64,000 nucleotides of DNA from Sepiola atlantica. Lineage: Eukaryota; Mollusca; Cephalopoda; Sepiida; Sepiolidae. The stretch lies in assembly GCA_963556195.1 (NCBI GenBank), contig OY744517.1, positions 84,669,214 through 84,733,213 on the forward strand, written 5' to 3'. Every line of letters begins with the position of its first letter. Positions within the stretch are counted from its first letter, which is position 1. Under the pieces are notes generated by a model. That model was not told the origin of the DNA. It searched no databases and was given only the letters and a program-made list of their open reading frames with translations. Position numbers and translations under genes: made by a program. Positions 21,540 to 32,550 of this stretch are shown piece after piece.

Positions 21540-22585
21540 ATAATAATACTTAAAACAATAGAGAAAGTAAGAAATAGAAACAGAGAGACAGAGAGACACA
21601 GAGAGATACAGAGAAACAGAAAGACAACGCTTTTTTATCATTAAAAAGCCTATCTGTTGTTTTTGTTTTTATTATTATTATTTTATTTTATTATTTACGG
21701 TTAATATGAGTTTCGGCAATGAGCACAATAGATGTACTACATTTTTTTTTTCATAAAAAATGAAAATTAGATGGTGAAATAGAAAAACAAGTCCCCTCTG
21801 AAAAAAAAGTTCAAAGTCAGAAGAGAATTATACAGAAACTGTTACACTGTATGCAATTAATATTAAATAAACTTATTAATTTTAATTATCTTTTGTTTAG
21901 GAAGAGAAATTCAAAGTTCTAAGCGCTGAGATAATTGTGTTATCTGTCCAATAAAATTTAACAAATTCCGAATTTTTATTAATTCTATTTTTTGCTTGTG
22001 AAGCAAAAATGACAAAGTTCACGATTGGAAACATCCACATAGTTATCCCATTATCTAATAGCAACCACCTGAATATGCAAATATTTTCTTTTCTAGAATC
22101 GTTTGCCTTCAACTTAAAGGTGCACACATCCTGTGAGTTGTTATCAATTATACACTCACTACGTATTGATAATCTCTCGTTCAGTATCTGCTTTTTCGTA
22201 TTCATCAACTGCTATTAGAGCTGGGCCCATCTATCTCCAAATGGGGAGGGGGATTGCTGGGCCTTCTGAAGGATGGTTTAAGCAGCTCTCAGGATGTCTC
22301 AGTTTTATTTTTTGTCTTTTTACTTAAAATTTTATTGTGAAACTTATATATAGTTGCTTTTACCAATAGCATAACATTTAAACACAGTATGGAATGTTAC
22401 TACGATGGTACAAACTTGACTTTTGTAAAAACTTCCATTCTTTCGAAAATCGCTATAATATTAAATTGAAATCGTTTTTCATATAAGAGTTATAATTTAT
22501 TTAACAAATAATAAAAATTTCAATAAATTTGGATAATTCTTTGATTTCTTTTTTTTTTAGAAAATAGCAGATTGGTTTGTTTACA
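21540..22585. other. AT-rich non-coding stretch
   Basis: Includes an AGAGAGACA-rich run at 21560-21625. Short frames at 21897-22327 show no family resemblance. Confidence 0.5.
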
Positions 22586-22587
22586 AG

Positions 22588-22995
22588 GAGTATTGATTTA
22601 CTCCTCTCCAGGAGTTAGGCACAAGGCCAGTTTTTATCTTACTTCCACAAGTAAGATGTGACCCAAGGTCGGGTCGGGAAAGTGGGGTTTGAAAAGCCAG
22701 CGCCCGAGAGGTGAGCACTCTGACCATTAAAAATTGCCTGGGTAGCCCCGTCGGCATTCCCCGGTAGGGGCGCCTCAGGCAATAAGAAATAAACTTACTT
22801 ACCAAAAAGGGAAAACTTACTTACCAAAAAGGGAAGACGAAGCCTGGGAGGGTGCATCTCCTAGAACTACACAGAACAGACCCATAGACCAGCGTAAATC
22901 AAGCCCCGAAGGCCAAGACAATATCAGTCTATGGGGTGCAGTATCCATCGGAACAGATACTACACTTTGATTTTAGCCAAAAGACCAAAGGAGTA
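22588..22995 (-). repeat. U2 snRNA/tRNA composite SINE, copy A
   Basis: Reading the minus strand from about 22995, the head CTTTTGGCTAAAATCAAAGT then GTAGTATCTGTTC matches the 5' region of U2 snRNA, including the branch-point-pairing GTAGTA. Further on, GTAGTTCTAGGAGATGCACCC resembles the U2 3' end. The body follows, containing a GC hairpin block GGCGCCCCTACCGGGGAATG and a tRNA-like part: A-box-like TGGTCAGAGTGCTCACC and B-box-like TTTTCAAACCCC. Same order as copies B and C. Confidence 0.75.
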
Positions 22996-24158
22996 GTCAC
23001 CTAGCGGATGGGTATCATAGATTAGGGAGTGGTATGTGCCCCTAATGCCGGCACTATTCTTAGCTATCTACTTAAGCCACTCATTCTTTAGAAAATTGGT
23101 GCTATGCATTCTTTCATTTATTTTTTGTTCAAATACACACACAATGTGCACCAACTCAGCTGTCATTGCAAGAGAACAATGGACTTGATGATATGGGATT
23201 GATATCAAGAGTTAGGTGATATACAAAAGAGAGAAAACATTTCACACTCTAGTTTATATAGGATTTCCGGGAATAAATTTGGGCCAATTTAATCAAAAAT
23301 TTTAACTGAATTTTAATGTTTAAAACTTTTAGTCAAATTTGCTAAAGGAAAGAATTTAGAATGGAAAAATAGGTCCTTTTCTCCAAACTAAGGATTTTTT
23401 TTTTATATATTCTTTATAATCAATTCATTTTTTTTTCATTTTTTTAATCATTTTTTAAATTTAAAAACATTAAAAAAATTAAAATTTTTATATAAACATT
23501 TTAAATAACTTTTAACAAATATTTGAAAATAAAAATAAATCAAAATAAATTAATCAATTAAATTTATCTCACACGTGCGTAGCAGACAGGTCGGTTGTAA
23601 AAAACACACAAACACTGTTATAGGTGTCACATCTTATTGTTCTTCTGATCAACGTAAGCATCACACGGACTATTGTATTAATTAAAGAGTGATTAATACT
23701 ATTAATCACTCTTTAAACATACCTCCAAACAACCCCACCGGTTCTCGGGGGAGGGGGCTTGAAAGCACTCATGAAATCGATCTGTTTCGTTCCAAGTCTA
23801 GCTGGAAAGTGAGATTCAGATGGCTTCAGATGTCGCCAGATGACGTCACAGAAACACATAATCATAAAATCGTACCCTTCCTTCACTCTTCAATATCTAA
23901 CAGGTGGGCTGTAGACTATGGGGGTGTAAATGATCTCACGTAAAAAGCCACGTTTTCTTGAAAAGAAATTATCAATATCTGTATGAGAAAGGTGCCGCCA
24001 AGTTACGTGATCGTCAATACTGGATTGCAATTAAGCTAAACCATTACTACATGGTTCTTTAATTACAGTAGAGGGGAATCGGGATGTTAACAACATGTTG
24101 ACAACAACAAAGACACTTGTATTTAATTTTTATGTTTTTAAAAATAAAAGTAAAATGG

Positions 24159-24160
<2 letters not shown>
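22996..24160. other. AT-rich non-coding stretch with a 17-bp hairpin
   Basis: A perfect inverted repeat lies at 23683-23717: TTAAAGAGTGATTAATA, one base, then its complement. The 84-residue frame starting inside it has no recognisable domain. Nothing else is identified. Confidence 0.6.

Positions 24161-24163
<3 letters not shown>

Positions 24164-24251
<88 letters not shown>
24164..24251. repeat. (TA)n microsatellite
   Basis: About 88 bases of alternating TA. Confidence 0.95.
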
Positions 24252-24254
<3 letters not shown>

Positions 24255-24445
24255 TATATAATCCGAGTATGGTATAGATCCACAGGGCATAAATCCAGGG
24301 GAATTGAACCGGGTTTATGAGAGTGCTCAATAAAAATATAGAACGGAAATATAAATATAAATGATAATTTATTTCATTTTGACTACAAAATTGATTTTGT
24401 TTCACGAGAGCAGTTTTTAGGAGCTCCCGATCTTCAGGTCTTTAA
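24252..24445 (-). repeat. Hammerhead-bearing retroposon, inverted partner of 25627-25720
   Basis: Read on the minus strand from 24445: the hammerhead-like motif, ATAAATTATCATTTATATTT, a TTGAGCACTC tail, the B-box-like CCCGGTTCAATTCCCC, then (TA)n at 24164-24251. The first 75 bases are nearly identical to 25627-25701 in opposite orientation. The TTGAGCACTC tail links it to 4960-4990 and 17485-17515. Confidence 0.7.
24371..24445 (-). ncRNA. Hammerhead-like motif, minus-strand copy
   Basis: Core CTGAAGA, stem II CGGGAGC/GCTCTCG, GAAA and stem III ACAAAAT/ATTTTGT are identical to the copy at 25627-25701. The outer part of stem I differs (TTTAAAGAC against TTTCAAGAC). Confidence 0.5.
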
Positions 24446-24449
24446 ATTG

Positions 24450-24555
24450 TATATGTAGATATGTATGTGTGTGTGTATGCCTATATGTATGTATGTACGT
24501 ATGTATGAGTATGAAGTTTTGTATGTATGTATATGTATGCATATGTATGTATGTG

Positions 24556-24586
<31 letters not shown>

Positions 24587-24759
24587 GTCTGTATGTGTAT
24601 GTATATGTGTATATGTATATATGTATACATATGTGTGTGTGTTGATATGTGCATATGTGTATATATTTGTATATATATGTGTATCCATCTTATGTGTGCA
24701 TGTCTATATGTATGTATGAGTATGTATGTATGTACGTATGTTTGTATATGTATGTAGAC

Positions 24760-24793
<34 letters not shown>

Positions 24794-24990
24794 ATATATA
24801 TGTGTGTATGTATGTGTGTATATGTATGTTTGTGTATGTATGGGTATATATGTATGTATGTGTATGTGTGTGTATGTATGTGTTTATATTATGTGTGTAT
24901 ATATATATATATGTATATATGTATATGTAAGTATATATGTATGTATATATGTATATTTGTGTATATATATATTTGTTATATGTGTGTGTG

Positions 24991-25047
<57 letters not shown>
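24450..25047. repeat. Complex (TATG)/(TG)/(TA) microsatellite
   Basis: About 600 bases of GTAT/ATGT variants ending in pure (TA)n from 24997. All long frames here (CVCVYIYIY) come from the repeat. Confidence 0.95.
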
Positions 25048-25049
<2 letters not shown>

Positions 25050-25625
25050 CTTATAATTTTTATATTACTAATATATTTTAGTGTATTCAAAAATTATATT
25101 TATTTTTTACCCGTATATCGACACTTTTAATTTTTAATTTTCAATTCTTAACTTTTTAATTTTATTATGATTAGCACCTTAAGTGTTTTCATTCCTTTCC
25201 ACCCTCTTCCTTATCCACCCGCTCGCCATAGAGGGCTACTCCCCCCCCCCTCCATAGGCAACTGACTTGAATCGGTTAATCTATCACTTGCGCGGTCCTC
25301 TGTGCGCGAAAACCATATCTAGACAGACAATTTTGACAAGCGTTAAAATGCATAGATATATGCTTTCATACTCCGACCCCTCTCCTACCAAGTCGTATGC
25401 TTTTTCTCCCTCTCTTTCCACTTCCTTATTATGTCCCGTGGAGCTCTTAATATTTCCTTTTCTTTTCTTCTCCTTTCTATTTTTTATTTTCTTCTTGTAT
25501 TTTGCTTTTGTTTTGGTTTTGTTTGTTTTGTTTTATTTCTATTCATATTCAATTTCTATTTTAATTTTCTGTCCCCTTAATATAACTTTATGGAATTGTA
25601 AACTTATTCTAACAGGCATAATGCT
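25048..25625. other. Non-coding stretch between inverted hammerhead copies
   Basis: Pyrimidine-rich, with a C10 run at 25231-25250. The 129-residue frame at 25267-25656 is T-rich by composition (FFSFLFFIFFLY) and has no recognisable domain. Confidence 0.5.
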
Positions 25626-25626
25626 A

Positions 25627-25701
25627 TTTCAAGACCTGAAGATCGGGAGCTCCTAAAAACTGCTCTCGTGAAACAAAATCAATTTTGTAGTCAAAATGAA
25701 A
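25627..25701 (+). ncRNA. Hammerhead ribozyme candidate with long stem III
   Basis: Stem I: GAC (25633-25635) with GTC (25690-25692), an internal loop, then TTTCA with TGAAA. Core CTGAAGA (25636-25642). Stem II CGGGAGC/GCTCTCG, seven pairs with one G-U and an 11-nt loop. GAAA (25670-25673). Stem III ACAAAAT/ATTTTGT, seven pairs with a 2-nt loop, and cleavage base A25689 (TA). Positions 25643 and 25669 form a U-U where classical hammerheads have G-C. All other helices are complete. Confidence 0.55.
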
Positions 25702-25728
25702 TAAATTATCATTTATATTTATATATGC

Positions 25729-25734
<6 letters not shown>

Positions 25735-25801
<67 letters not shown>

Positions 25802-25889
25802 TATATATATAAATACATATATATGAATATATATATAACTATATATATATGAATATATACATGAATATATATATATATGAATATATACA

Positions 25890-25929
<40 letters not shown>

Positions 25930-26092
25930 TATACATGAATATATATATATTTATATATACATGAATATATATGAATATATACATTAATATATATGTATAT
26001 ATATATATATATATATATACATATATATGAATATATATATATGAATATATATGAATATATATATATGTACATATGTATATATAAATACATAA
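25735..26092. repeat. (TA)n and ATATATGA-type repeat
   Basis: Pure (TA)n at 25735-25798, then variants with TGAATATA and ACATGAATATA steps. Confidence 0.95.
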
Positions 26093-26221
26093 TATATGTG
26101 AATAACAAGCAGTACAAATAGCTATATGCGAGATCCGAACACCGTTTCGTAAGATCACTCTATCTGCATGGTAAATAGCAGCCGATTGTCGCTATTTACA
26201 GTTAAAGTTACCCTATATTTA

Positions 26222-26385
26222 CTAACTAATTGACGATGGCCGTTTGGATAAGATCACCGACTACGAATCAGTGGCGATTTGTGTTCGGGGTTCGCGCCTA
26301 GACTGAAGATTGCGTTAGCATGAAACATCGATGTCTCTAGGTATTTAAATAATTAATATTTATTTATAAAAATATTATTGTGTAT
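26222..26385 (+). repeat. tRNA-derived SINE with hammerhead body, copy 2
   Basis: A-box-like TGGCCGTTTGGATAAGATC and B-box-like GGGGTTCGCGCC, spaced as in a tRNA, form a pol III-type head. The hammerhead candidate at 26297-26341 starts at the last bases of the head, followed by AATAATTAATATTTATTTA and a (TA)-rich 3' end. Same architecture as 17785-17950, so the arrangement is a family trait. Confidence 0.75.
26297..26341 (+). ncRNA. Hammerhead ribozyme candidate, SINE copy 2
   Basis: CCTAGA (26297-26302) pairs perfectly with TCTAGG (26336-26341). Core CTGAAGA (26303-26309), stem II TGC/GCA with a GTTA loop and a U-U at its base, GAAA (26322-26325), palindromic stem III ACATCGATGT, cleavage base C26335 (GTC). 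Stem III is self-complementary, so a dimer of two RNAs or tandem units would be the cleaving form, as reported for other animal hammerheads. Confidence 0.6.
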
Positions 26386-26388
26386 ATA

Positions 26389-26424
<36 letters not shown>

Positions 26425-26543
26425 TATATATATATATTCACACACATATATATATGAATATATATGAATATATATATATATATATGTATACATATATAAA
26501 AATATATTGGCTATGAAGAATTATGTATCAGTCATATCATAAT

Positions 26544-26609
<66 letters not shown>

Positions 26610-26712
26610 ATAAATAGTTTATAAACAAAATATTAGAAATGTTATTTAGAACAAATAGATATTCGATTATATATTCCAAATGTTCACAATCTAATTATGA
26701 CCAAGTCAATAA

Positions 26713-26758
<46 letters not shown>
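26386..26758. repeat. Group of (TA)n, (AC)n and (CT)n microsatellites
   Basis: (TA)n with TTCATATA steps 26392-26500, (AC)n 26543-26554 joined to (TA)n to 26606, (CT)n 26712-26738 joined to (TA)n to 26758. Confidence 0.95.
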
Positions 26759-26759
26759 C

Positions 26760-28710
26760 TAATACTGACCCTACTACTAAAACTCTGATACTGTTTGATT
26801 CTTTTCACCGTGCACACTTTCCATTTGTATATGAATGTTTTAGATGATGAAAGGATGGCCGAATGACATAATTGGAGAATGATAAATGAAGTAGTGGGAG
26901 GTATCGATTGACATTAACAATTAAAAGCGAGGAAATGAAAGGGGAGAGGGGGAGAGGAGAAAGAGAAAGGGTCTATTATGACATCACAAGAGTTTCATAA
27001 ATATTTGGAAATACTAAATATTTCTCCTCATTTTTTCTAAAGAAAGCTTGCCTTTTATAAGATTTTGGAAATATTGTTGTATTATTTTGTCATTTTTTTG
27101 TAAGTGAGACATTTCCATTTTGTAATATTTCCGTTGTTATTAAAATTGGAATCGTCCAGTTCACCTTTAAAATACGTACAGACGACTGGAATTTTTTTAT
27201 AAAATTTGGAATACAGAAGACATTACAGAAAATGCAATGATTTATTTTCATGGGGAAATACCATGTTTATTTTTAGGGGAGCAAATCTGTCAGAACTCAC
27301 CCTTAGAAAATAAGTCTACCCATAAAAGTTACTCCTTAGTCCTTATTATACTGTTGCCTTACTATAACCCGGGAAATGTAGAGTTAGCTAGTCAATATAT
27401 TCACCATCCAAGTATAAATATAATAAATTTAATTACTAACCAACATATGCGCGCTATGGGTAAAAATATAAAAAATTGAATTGCCAGCCAACGTGCCCTC
27501 CGAGTAGAAATCGCAAATTATATAAAAACTCTAATTACTAGCCAATATATGGGCGCTCCGGGTACAAATATAAAAAGAAGAATTTAGAATCAGAAATTAA
27601 TGAAAGTATAACTGTTGTTTAGAGTTGTTGTAATTGTTGATGCAGAGTTGGCTCTTCCTTATCTGAATTCCACCAAATGGGGGGGGGGGGGTTAAGAAGC
27701 AACGAAGAGGATGCTTTCACCAGCATCCTGGAGGCTTTCTTAAATATATCTTTTGTTTCCTTATTTAATATTTTTAAAAATAATTTTGTAAAGCTAACGA
27801 ATATTTAATATCCTATCTTTTACGTTTTTAGCAACGCACGTGTTCAGGTGTATAATTTCAGAACAGGTGGTTGTAATTTTGGATGTCATGTTATTATAGA
27901 TACGATATGGGTGTCGGGAGAAAGATAAAGGACACTAACGAAGCAACAGTTGGATTTACATACATGTGCATCTATTCTTGCACAGTTTGTCGGAACATGT
28001 TACATAAAAAGGTGAAAAGCACAGATATAATTGATGAAAGAAAGAATACATTAATATACCAATACAATAAAAAAGACATGTGTAGCCAAGGTCGGAAGAG
28101 AGAAAGCTTCATTAGCTATGTATAAATAGATCTTGCTTACATGTGTATGGGCTGTCTGAGAATTTTAATGACTGCTACCAGAAGGGAGTCTCAAGGACTT
28201 AGGCCATGAAGGACACCTATCGGACACCATGTGAAGGATATGCAAAATACTAGGTGACCGGAGCACGTCTTATGGCTTTGAAACGCCAGCAGGAAAGAAG
28301 GAAAAGCTCTCGATTTTACACGTGGTAGAAAAGAGTTCCTTTTTACTTTCGGGCAGGAGAGTGCATTCTTCTTGTTGACCAGTATAACTGAGAGAAGATA
28401 ACTTGGATATACTCCAAACGAGACCACTCAGATAATTTAACAAAGATAAAATCCAAGAAAAATTCTGTCAAACTTTTAAAAATTTTTGGAAAATAATTGA
28501 TGTTAATTTTAAAAACTAGTATTATTTATAAATAATATTTTATTGAATAAATGTTGAAAATTTCATCAAAATTAGGTAATTCTCCAGTTTGTAAAGAGTA
28601 CAAAGAGTATTCCTTTAGCAGATACCCTATATAATCAATTGGGAAGCTACATAAGCCGCTAGCACCGGCACTGTGTGGATAAGTGTGAATATTTCGTAGT
28701 TTTAATTTGT
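26760..28710. other. Non-coding stretch with a degenerate ~60-bp repeat
   Basis: Three or four loose copies of a unit with TTACTAGCCAATATATGGGCGC-like sequence lie at 27370-27590. A G11 run is at 27680-27692. Frames at 27237, 27883 and 28191 show no known domain. Confidence 0.5.
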
Positions 28711-28711
28711 G

Positions 28712-28950
28712 TTTATCGTCCCAGTTAGCATAATGGTTAGAGAGTTCGCAAATGGGCTGGGAAATCAGGGTTCAATCCCCGGACAAGTCATATCAAAGAC
28801 TAAAATAATGGTACTTGATGCCTGCTTGCTAATACTCAGAATTATCAAGTACGGATAAATCCAGGTAAAAGAATGGCGCCCTCCCCTACATCTCTGTGTA
28901 GTAGTCAATGAAAAGGGTCGTACTCAACTAATGTTAATACATTTTTTTTT
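28712..28950 (+). repeat. tRNA-derived SINE
   Basis: A-box-like TTAGCATAATGGTTAGAG and B box GGGTTCAATCCCC are correctly spaced for a pol III head. A tRNA cloverleaf is not closed: the acceptor halves do not pair. About 150 bases of unrelated body follow, ending near GTCGTACTCAACTAATG. Therefore a SINE rather than a tRNA gene. Confidence 0.7.
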
Positions 28951-29217
28951 ATTTTGTGAGAAGCAAATAATAGTTCCTATCTTTACATTGCTTTTAGTAA
29001 GAGAGAGGAGGCAAAGTTCACCGTACCATGTGTCCTATCAAATCGGCCATGTAAAAGCGATCAATTCTCATGTGATCCTTTTTTTTTTACTGTCATGACA
29101 TTTAATGCCACTTTCGTGTTCTAAAAGGAGGAGATACTGCAAGAAGTAAGGTTTGTATTATTTGGAGTATTCAGAATACTATCCTCATCTTGGATGTTAT
29201 TCTCACAACGTTCATAT

Positions 29218-29295
29218 AGATCTGTGGCGCAACGGATAAAGGCGTTGAATAACAATCAGTTCTAAGTGACAGTCGTCTGAGGGTTTAAAGACTAA
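29218..29295 (+). repeat. tRNA-Arg-like SINE head remnant
   Basis: GTGGCGCAACGGATAAAGGCG and TTCTAAG resemble the D arm and anticodon region of animal tRNA-Arg(TCT). The B box is decayed (GAGGGTTTAAAGAC). Confidence 0.55.
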
Positions 29296-29424
29296 AAACT
29301 AAGTAAGGCAAAAATAAAAATTACTTACTTAACATGTCTATCCAGTCATGGCTGACAGACCGAATACAATCTACCCGCATTGATTAAATAATAGTTAAGT
29401 GCAAAATTCCGTATAGCTTTCCGC

Positions 29425-29585
29425 GTTCGACATAAAAATCCTTGCATTTGAAAAGATGCACCTGAATAAGGTCGGAGGTTACATCAGTGGAGACGTTGTG
29501 AAAATAACATCCAAGATGAGAATAGTAGTCCGAATAATCCAAATTATCAATCCTCATCTAAAACAAACCTCTGAATCATAAGGTT
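29425..29585 (+). repeat. Interspersed repeat family Z (AAGGTCGGAGGTTACATC)
   Basis: CACCTGAATAAGGTCGGAGG, GACGTTGTGA and CCAAGATGAGAATAGTAGTC match both orientations of the element at 33255-33640. Confidence 0.7.
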
Positions 29586-30049
29586 TAAGAACGAAACTTA
29601 TTCGATTAAAAAAAAAGGTTTTGTCTGACATTGCGAAAAAAAAAGGACTATCAGACATTAAAAGGGAAATAATAAGATCAACATTTCAGATCAAAGACAA
29701 AACTCTAGACACCATTTTCTAGCAACGAGACTGGAAAAGGAAAGAAAGAAAAAACATTGGAAATGGTAACAATATAACCATTCTATTAAATAAAGAGTTC
29801 CATCTAAAATTCCTTAGGAAAGACAACGTCTATAAAAGATAAGAAATTACAACATAATGCCACAAATCGAATTAAAAGAAAGACACTGGAAATGACAGAT
29901 AAGGAATGAGAATGGTATTCCTGGAGGTCAATGGAAAGCAACGAATGAGAAAGAATTTTTGAACATTACTTATCAGTGGTTAAGCATTTACCCTCTAAAA
30001 CTGGTCTAAATGATAAGCCGCATTTGATCAACACCTGATGTATGTATAT

Positions 30050-30278
30050 ATCTATATATAAGGATAAAATACACGATATATTATAAAATATAAATGTCGT
30101 GGAGACAGGATGTATGAAAAAGACAAAAGGAAAAAAATGAAACATGAAAAATCATCAAAAATGATAGATTTACCAGTTTCGTTCGGATCAACCAACGTCT
30201 TCAGAAAAAAAGATGTTCGTTGATCCCTCGTTTTTTCATGATTTCTTCTTGTTTTAATTTGTTTTTTCCTTTTGTTTT

Positions 30279-30340
<62 letters not shown>
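30050..30340. repeat. Inverted-repeat element with hammerhead-like core and (TA)n end
   Basis: Arms around 30110-30165 (GAAAAAGACAAAAGG, ATGAAAAATCATC) and 30225-30283 (complement) flank a centre whose minus strand reads CTGAAGA (30198-30204), a GTTGG/CCGAAC helix, and GAAAC with ACTGGT (30172-30180). It is a relative of 1471-1530. (TA)n at 30283-30339. Confidence 0.6.
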
Positions 30341-30343
<3 letters not shown>

Positions 30344-30451
30344 TTAATGACAATATATGCATTACCATATACCATCAGTTCCTTTTACTTTGTAGTCTCC
30401 TTAAAAGATTCAGCTCAATGCTTGTCAATTATTGAGAACAGAGCAAAATAT

Positions 30452-30649
30452 AAGTCAGTTTATATTATATTCCAATAACCATGGTTTTATTTTATTATTT
30501 TTATTTTTTCACATTTTCAAAAAATATAAAATTTCTGTGAGATATCGTAAAAAATATATCTCACAGAAATTTTATATTTTTTGGAAATGTGAAAAAATAA
30601 AAAATAATAAAATAAAACCATGGTTATTGGAATATAATATAAACTGACT

Positions 30650-30680
<31 letters not shown>
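30452..30680. repeat. Near-perfect palindrome, ~94-bp arms (family Y head-to-head)
   Basis: 30452-30545 is the complement of 30556-30650 with very few differences; the centre is only about 10 bases (CGTAAAAAAT). Each arm is the first part of family Y (18025-18235), so two copies meet head to head. (TA)n follows from 30651. Confidence 0.9.
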
Positions 30681-30681
<1 letters not shown>

Positions 30682-30689
30682 ATAATAAT

Positions 30690-32295
30690 AAATGTGTATA
30701 TCCATCAGCTTTTCACATGTTCCCCTCTTTCAAACCATAGCAGCTCATTTCCTAAGAAAAGAAACATTTCCGTAATTTCATAATCATTAATATAAATTCC
30801 ATCATTTTCTTTTACAAATGATCTCTTGTCGTTTTGAAGACCAGAAACTAGGAAGATCCGTCTAGTTCATTTGATTGAGTTTTGTAAACTGTGAAATAGA
30901 GGATAATCAGGCGGTGTGATCTTTTTTCTGTAAAAAGGTTCAATTCTTGTCCACTCTTTTTTATTCTGATGACATATCGTAATCAGTAGCTGCTCGTGTA
31001 TAGAAACTGTAGAACTGCAGCACCCCCAAGTTATATTTGCTCACTATTATCGATAAAATTTAAAATAATACATTCGTTTTTCTTTAATTGTTTATTTTTA
31101 CGTGTACATTATACAATCCTTAAGCTTAATGTCGGTAGCCATCTCAAAATTCATGTAAAAATAATATTTTAAAAGTTGTGCATGGAGCTGTGAGATTCTT
31201 GTACACTCTTTTTTATTCTCATCATATCTCATGCAACTGATGTCTCCCCCTGTCTGTTAGATAAGGAATGAGTGGTACAAATGATGACTAGCATTTGACC
31301 AACTGTTACATTTTCACTTACCAGTGAGTGTATAAACCATTATACACCCGTGTCGTCGATGTCGTCGTTGTGAACCCAGTTTCTTATTGTCTACTGATAA
31401 ACCCACTAAGACACTGATGTTTATTTTTTATATTAAAAAAATATATATTTTAAAAAAAGTGACAGTCACATAAAACATTAGAGCGACAGTTCACTTGTGT
31501 ACGCATGAGAGAGAGAAAGACAGACAGATCGGTGGACAGCTCGTTCCGCTAGATCCGGGCATACTGTGTGCACTGCCCCTATCGGGGAAAGCACCTAGAC
31601 ACGTCTTTTCTGCTTAAAGTTTCACAAGCCAAAGAGCCAGAAAATCACCAGGCGGAAATCACATGGTTGCATCGACTTCTGCTTTCAGATCAACTCTGAC
31701 TTTTAAGGTGTCACTAAAACGCTTCCCTCCAAACACAGCCCTCGCTACGTAACACAGCAGCAATGTAACATCCATTCTAAATTTTTCAGCCTGGGTTTTA
31801 TGCGTTCCTGGTACAAAATTATATCAGATCATTTCATAAGTAATGTCCGAATTTCAGGTAAGAAAAGAAGAATGTTCAGAATCTTATAGAATGTAATCAT
31901 TAGTATAATTTCTTTTCAACGATTCATGAGCTGATTAATGCTGTTGGTTCTGATTTTGAGCAAAAGAAAGTAGAAAGGCTAATTTCCACCTGTTCAGTGC
32001 TTTTAAGATAAATAATGACATCGGGATTAATATATAGGTTATCCTTATAAATTTACCGGAGATAGTCTAGTAATTATATAAACTTTTAATTCTGATTTCT
32101 AGATTTCATATTTGATATCAGAAAAAAGCAACAGATTGTAAGCATTTTTATTTGTACCTGTTTCCAGACTGCTGTAGAGAGGTATGTAAATAAGTAATGA
32201 GAATGTTATTAATAACTTGATATTAAGCGTTTATAGACACAACATTTTAAATGACATTTAACAATAACAACATTTTTAATAATATTTATAAACTG
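30690..32295. other. Non-coding stretch
   Basis: 31490-31770 is less AT-rich and contains CCGCTAGATCCGGGCATAC and CCCCTATCGGGG, but no frame or RNA could be recognised. The rest is AT-rich. Confidence 0.5.
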
Positions 32296-32299
32296 GGAA

Positions 32300-32550
32300 G
32301 ATTTCTATACTGGAAAGAAAGTTCAATTCTCGCACATCAGAAAATACGAATTATACACAAAGATTTCTATCTCGGAAAGAAAGTTAAATTCTCGCACATC
32401 AGAAAATACGAATTATACACAAAGATTTCTATCTCGGAAAGAAAGTTCAATTCTCGTACATCAGAAAATACGAATTATACACAAAGATTTCTATCTCGGA
32501 AAGAACGCTCAATTCTCGTACATCAGAAAATAGGAATTATAGATAAAGAC
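32300..32550 (+). repeat. 62-bp tandem repeat, four copies
   Basis: ATTTCTAT recurs at 32301, 32363, 32425 and 32487, exactly 62 bases apart. The unit also has GGAAAGAAAGTTCAATTCTC. The 111-residue frame through it changes reading with each unit and is not a protein repeat. Confidence 0.95.

Noticed and set aside
25267..25656. 129-residue T-rich frame as a membrane protein
   Set aside because: Hydrophobicity is due to a pyrimidine-rich tract; no start context or conserved motif.
28712..28790. Functional tRNA gene
   Set aside because: A and B boxes are good but the acceptor halves do not pair and a SINE body follows.
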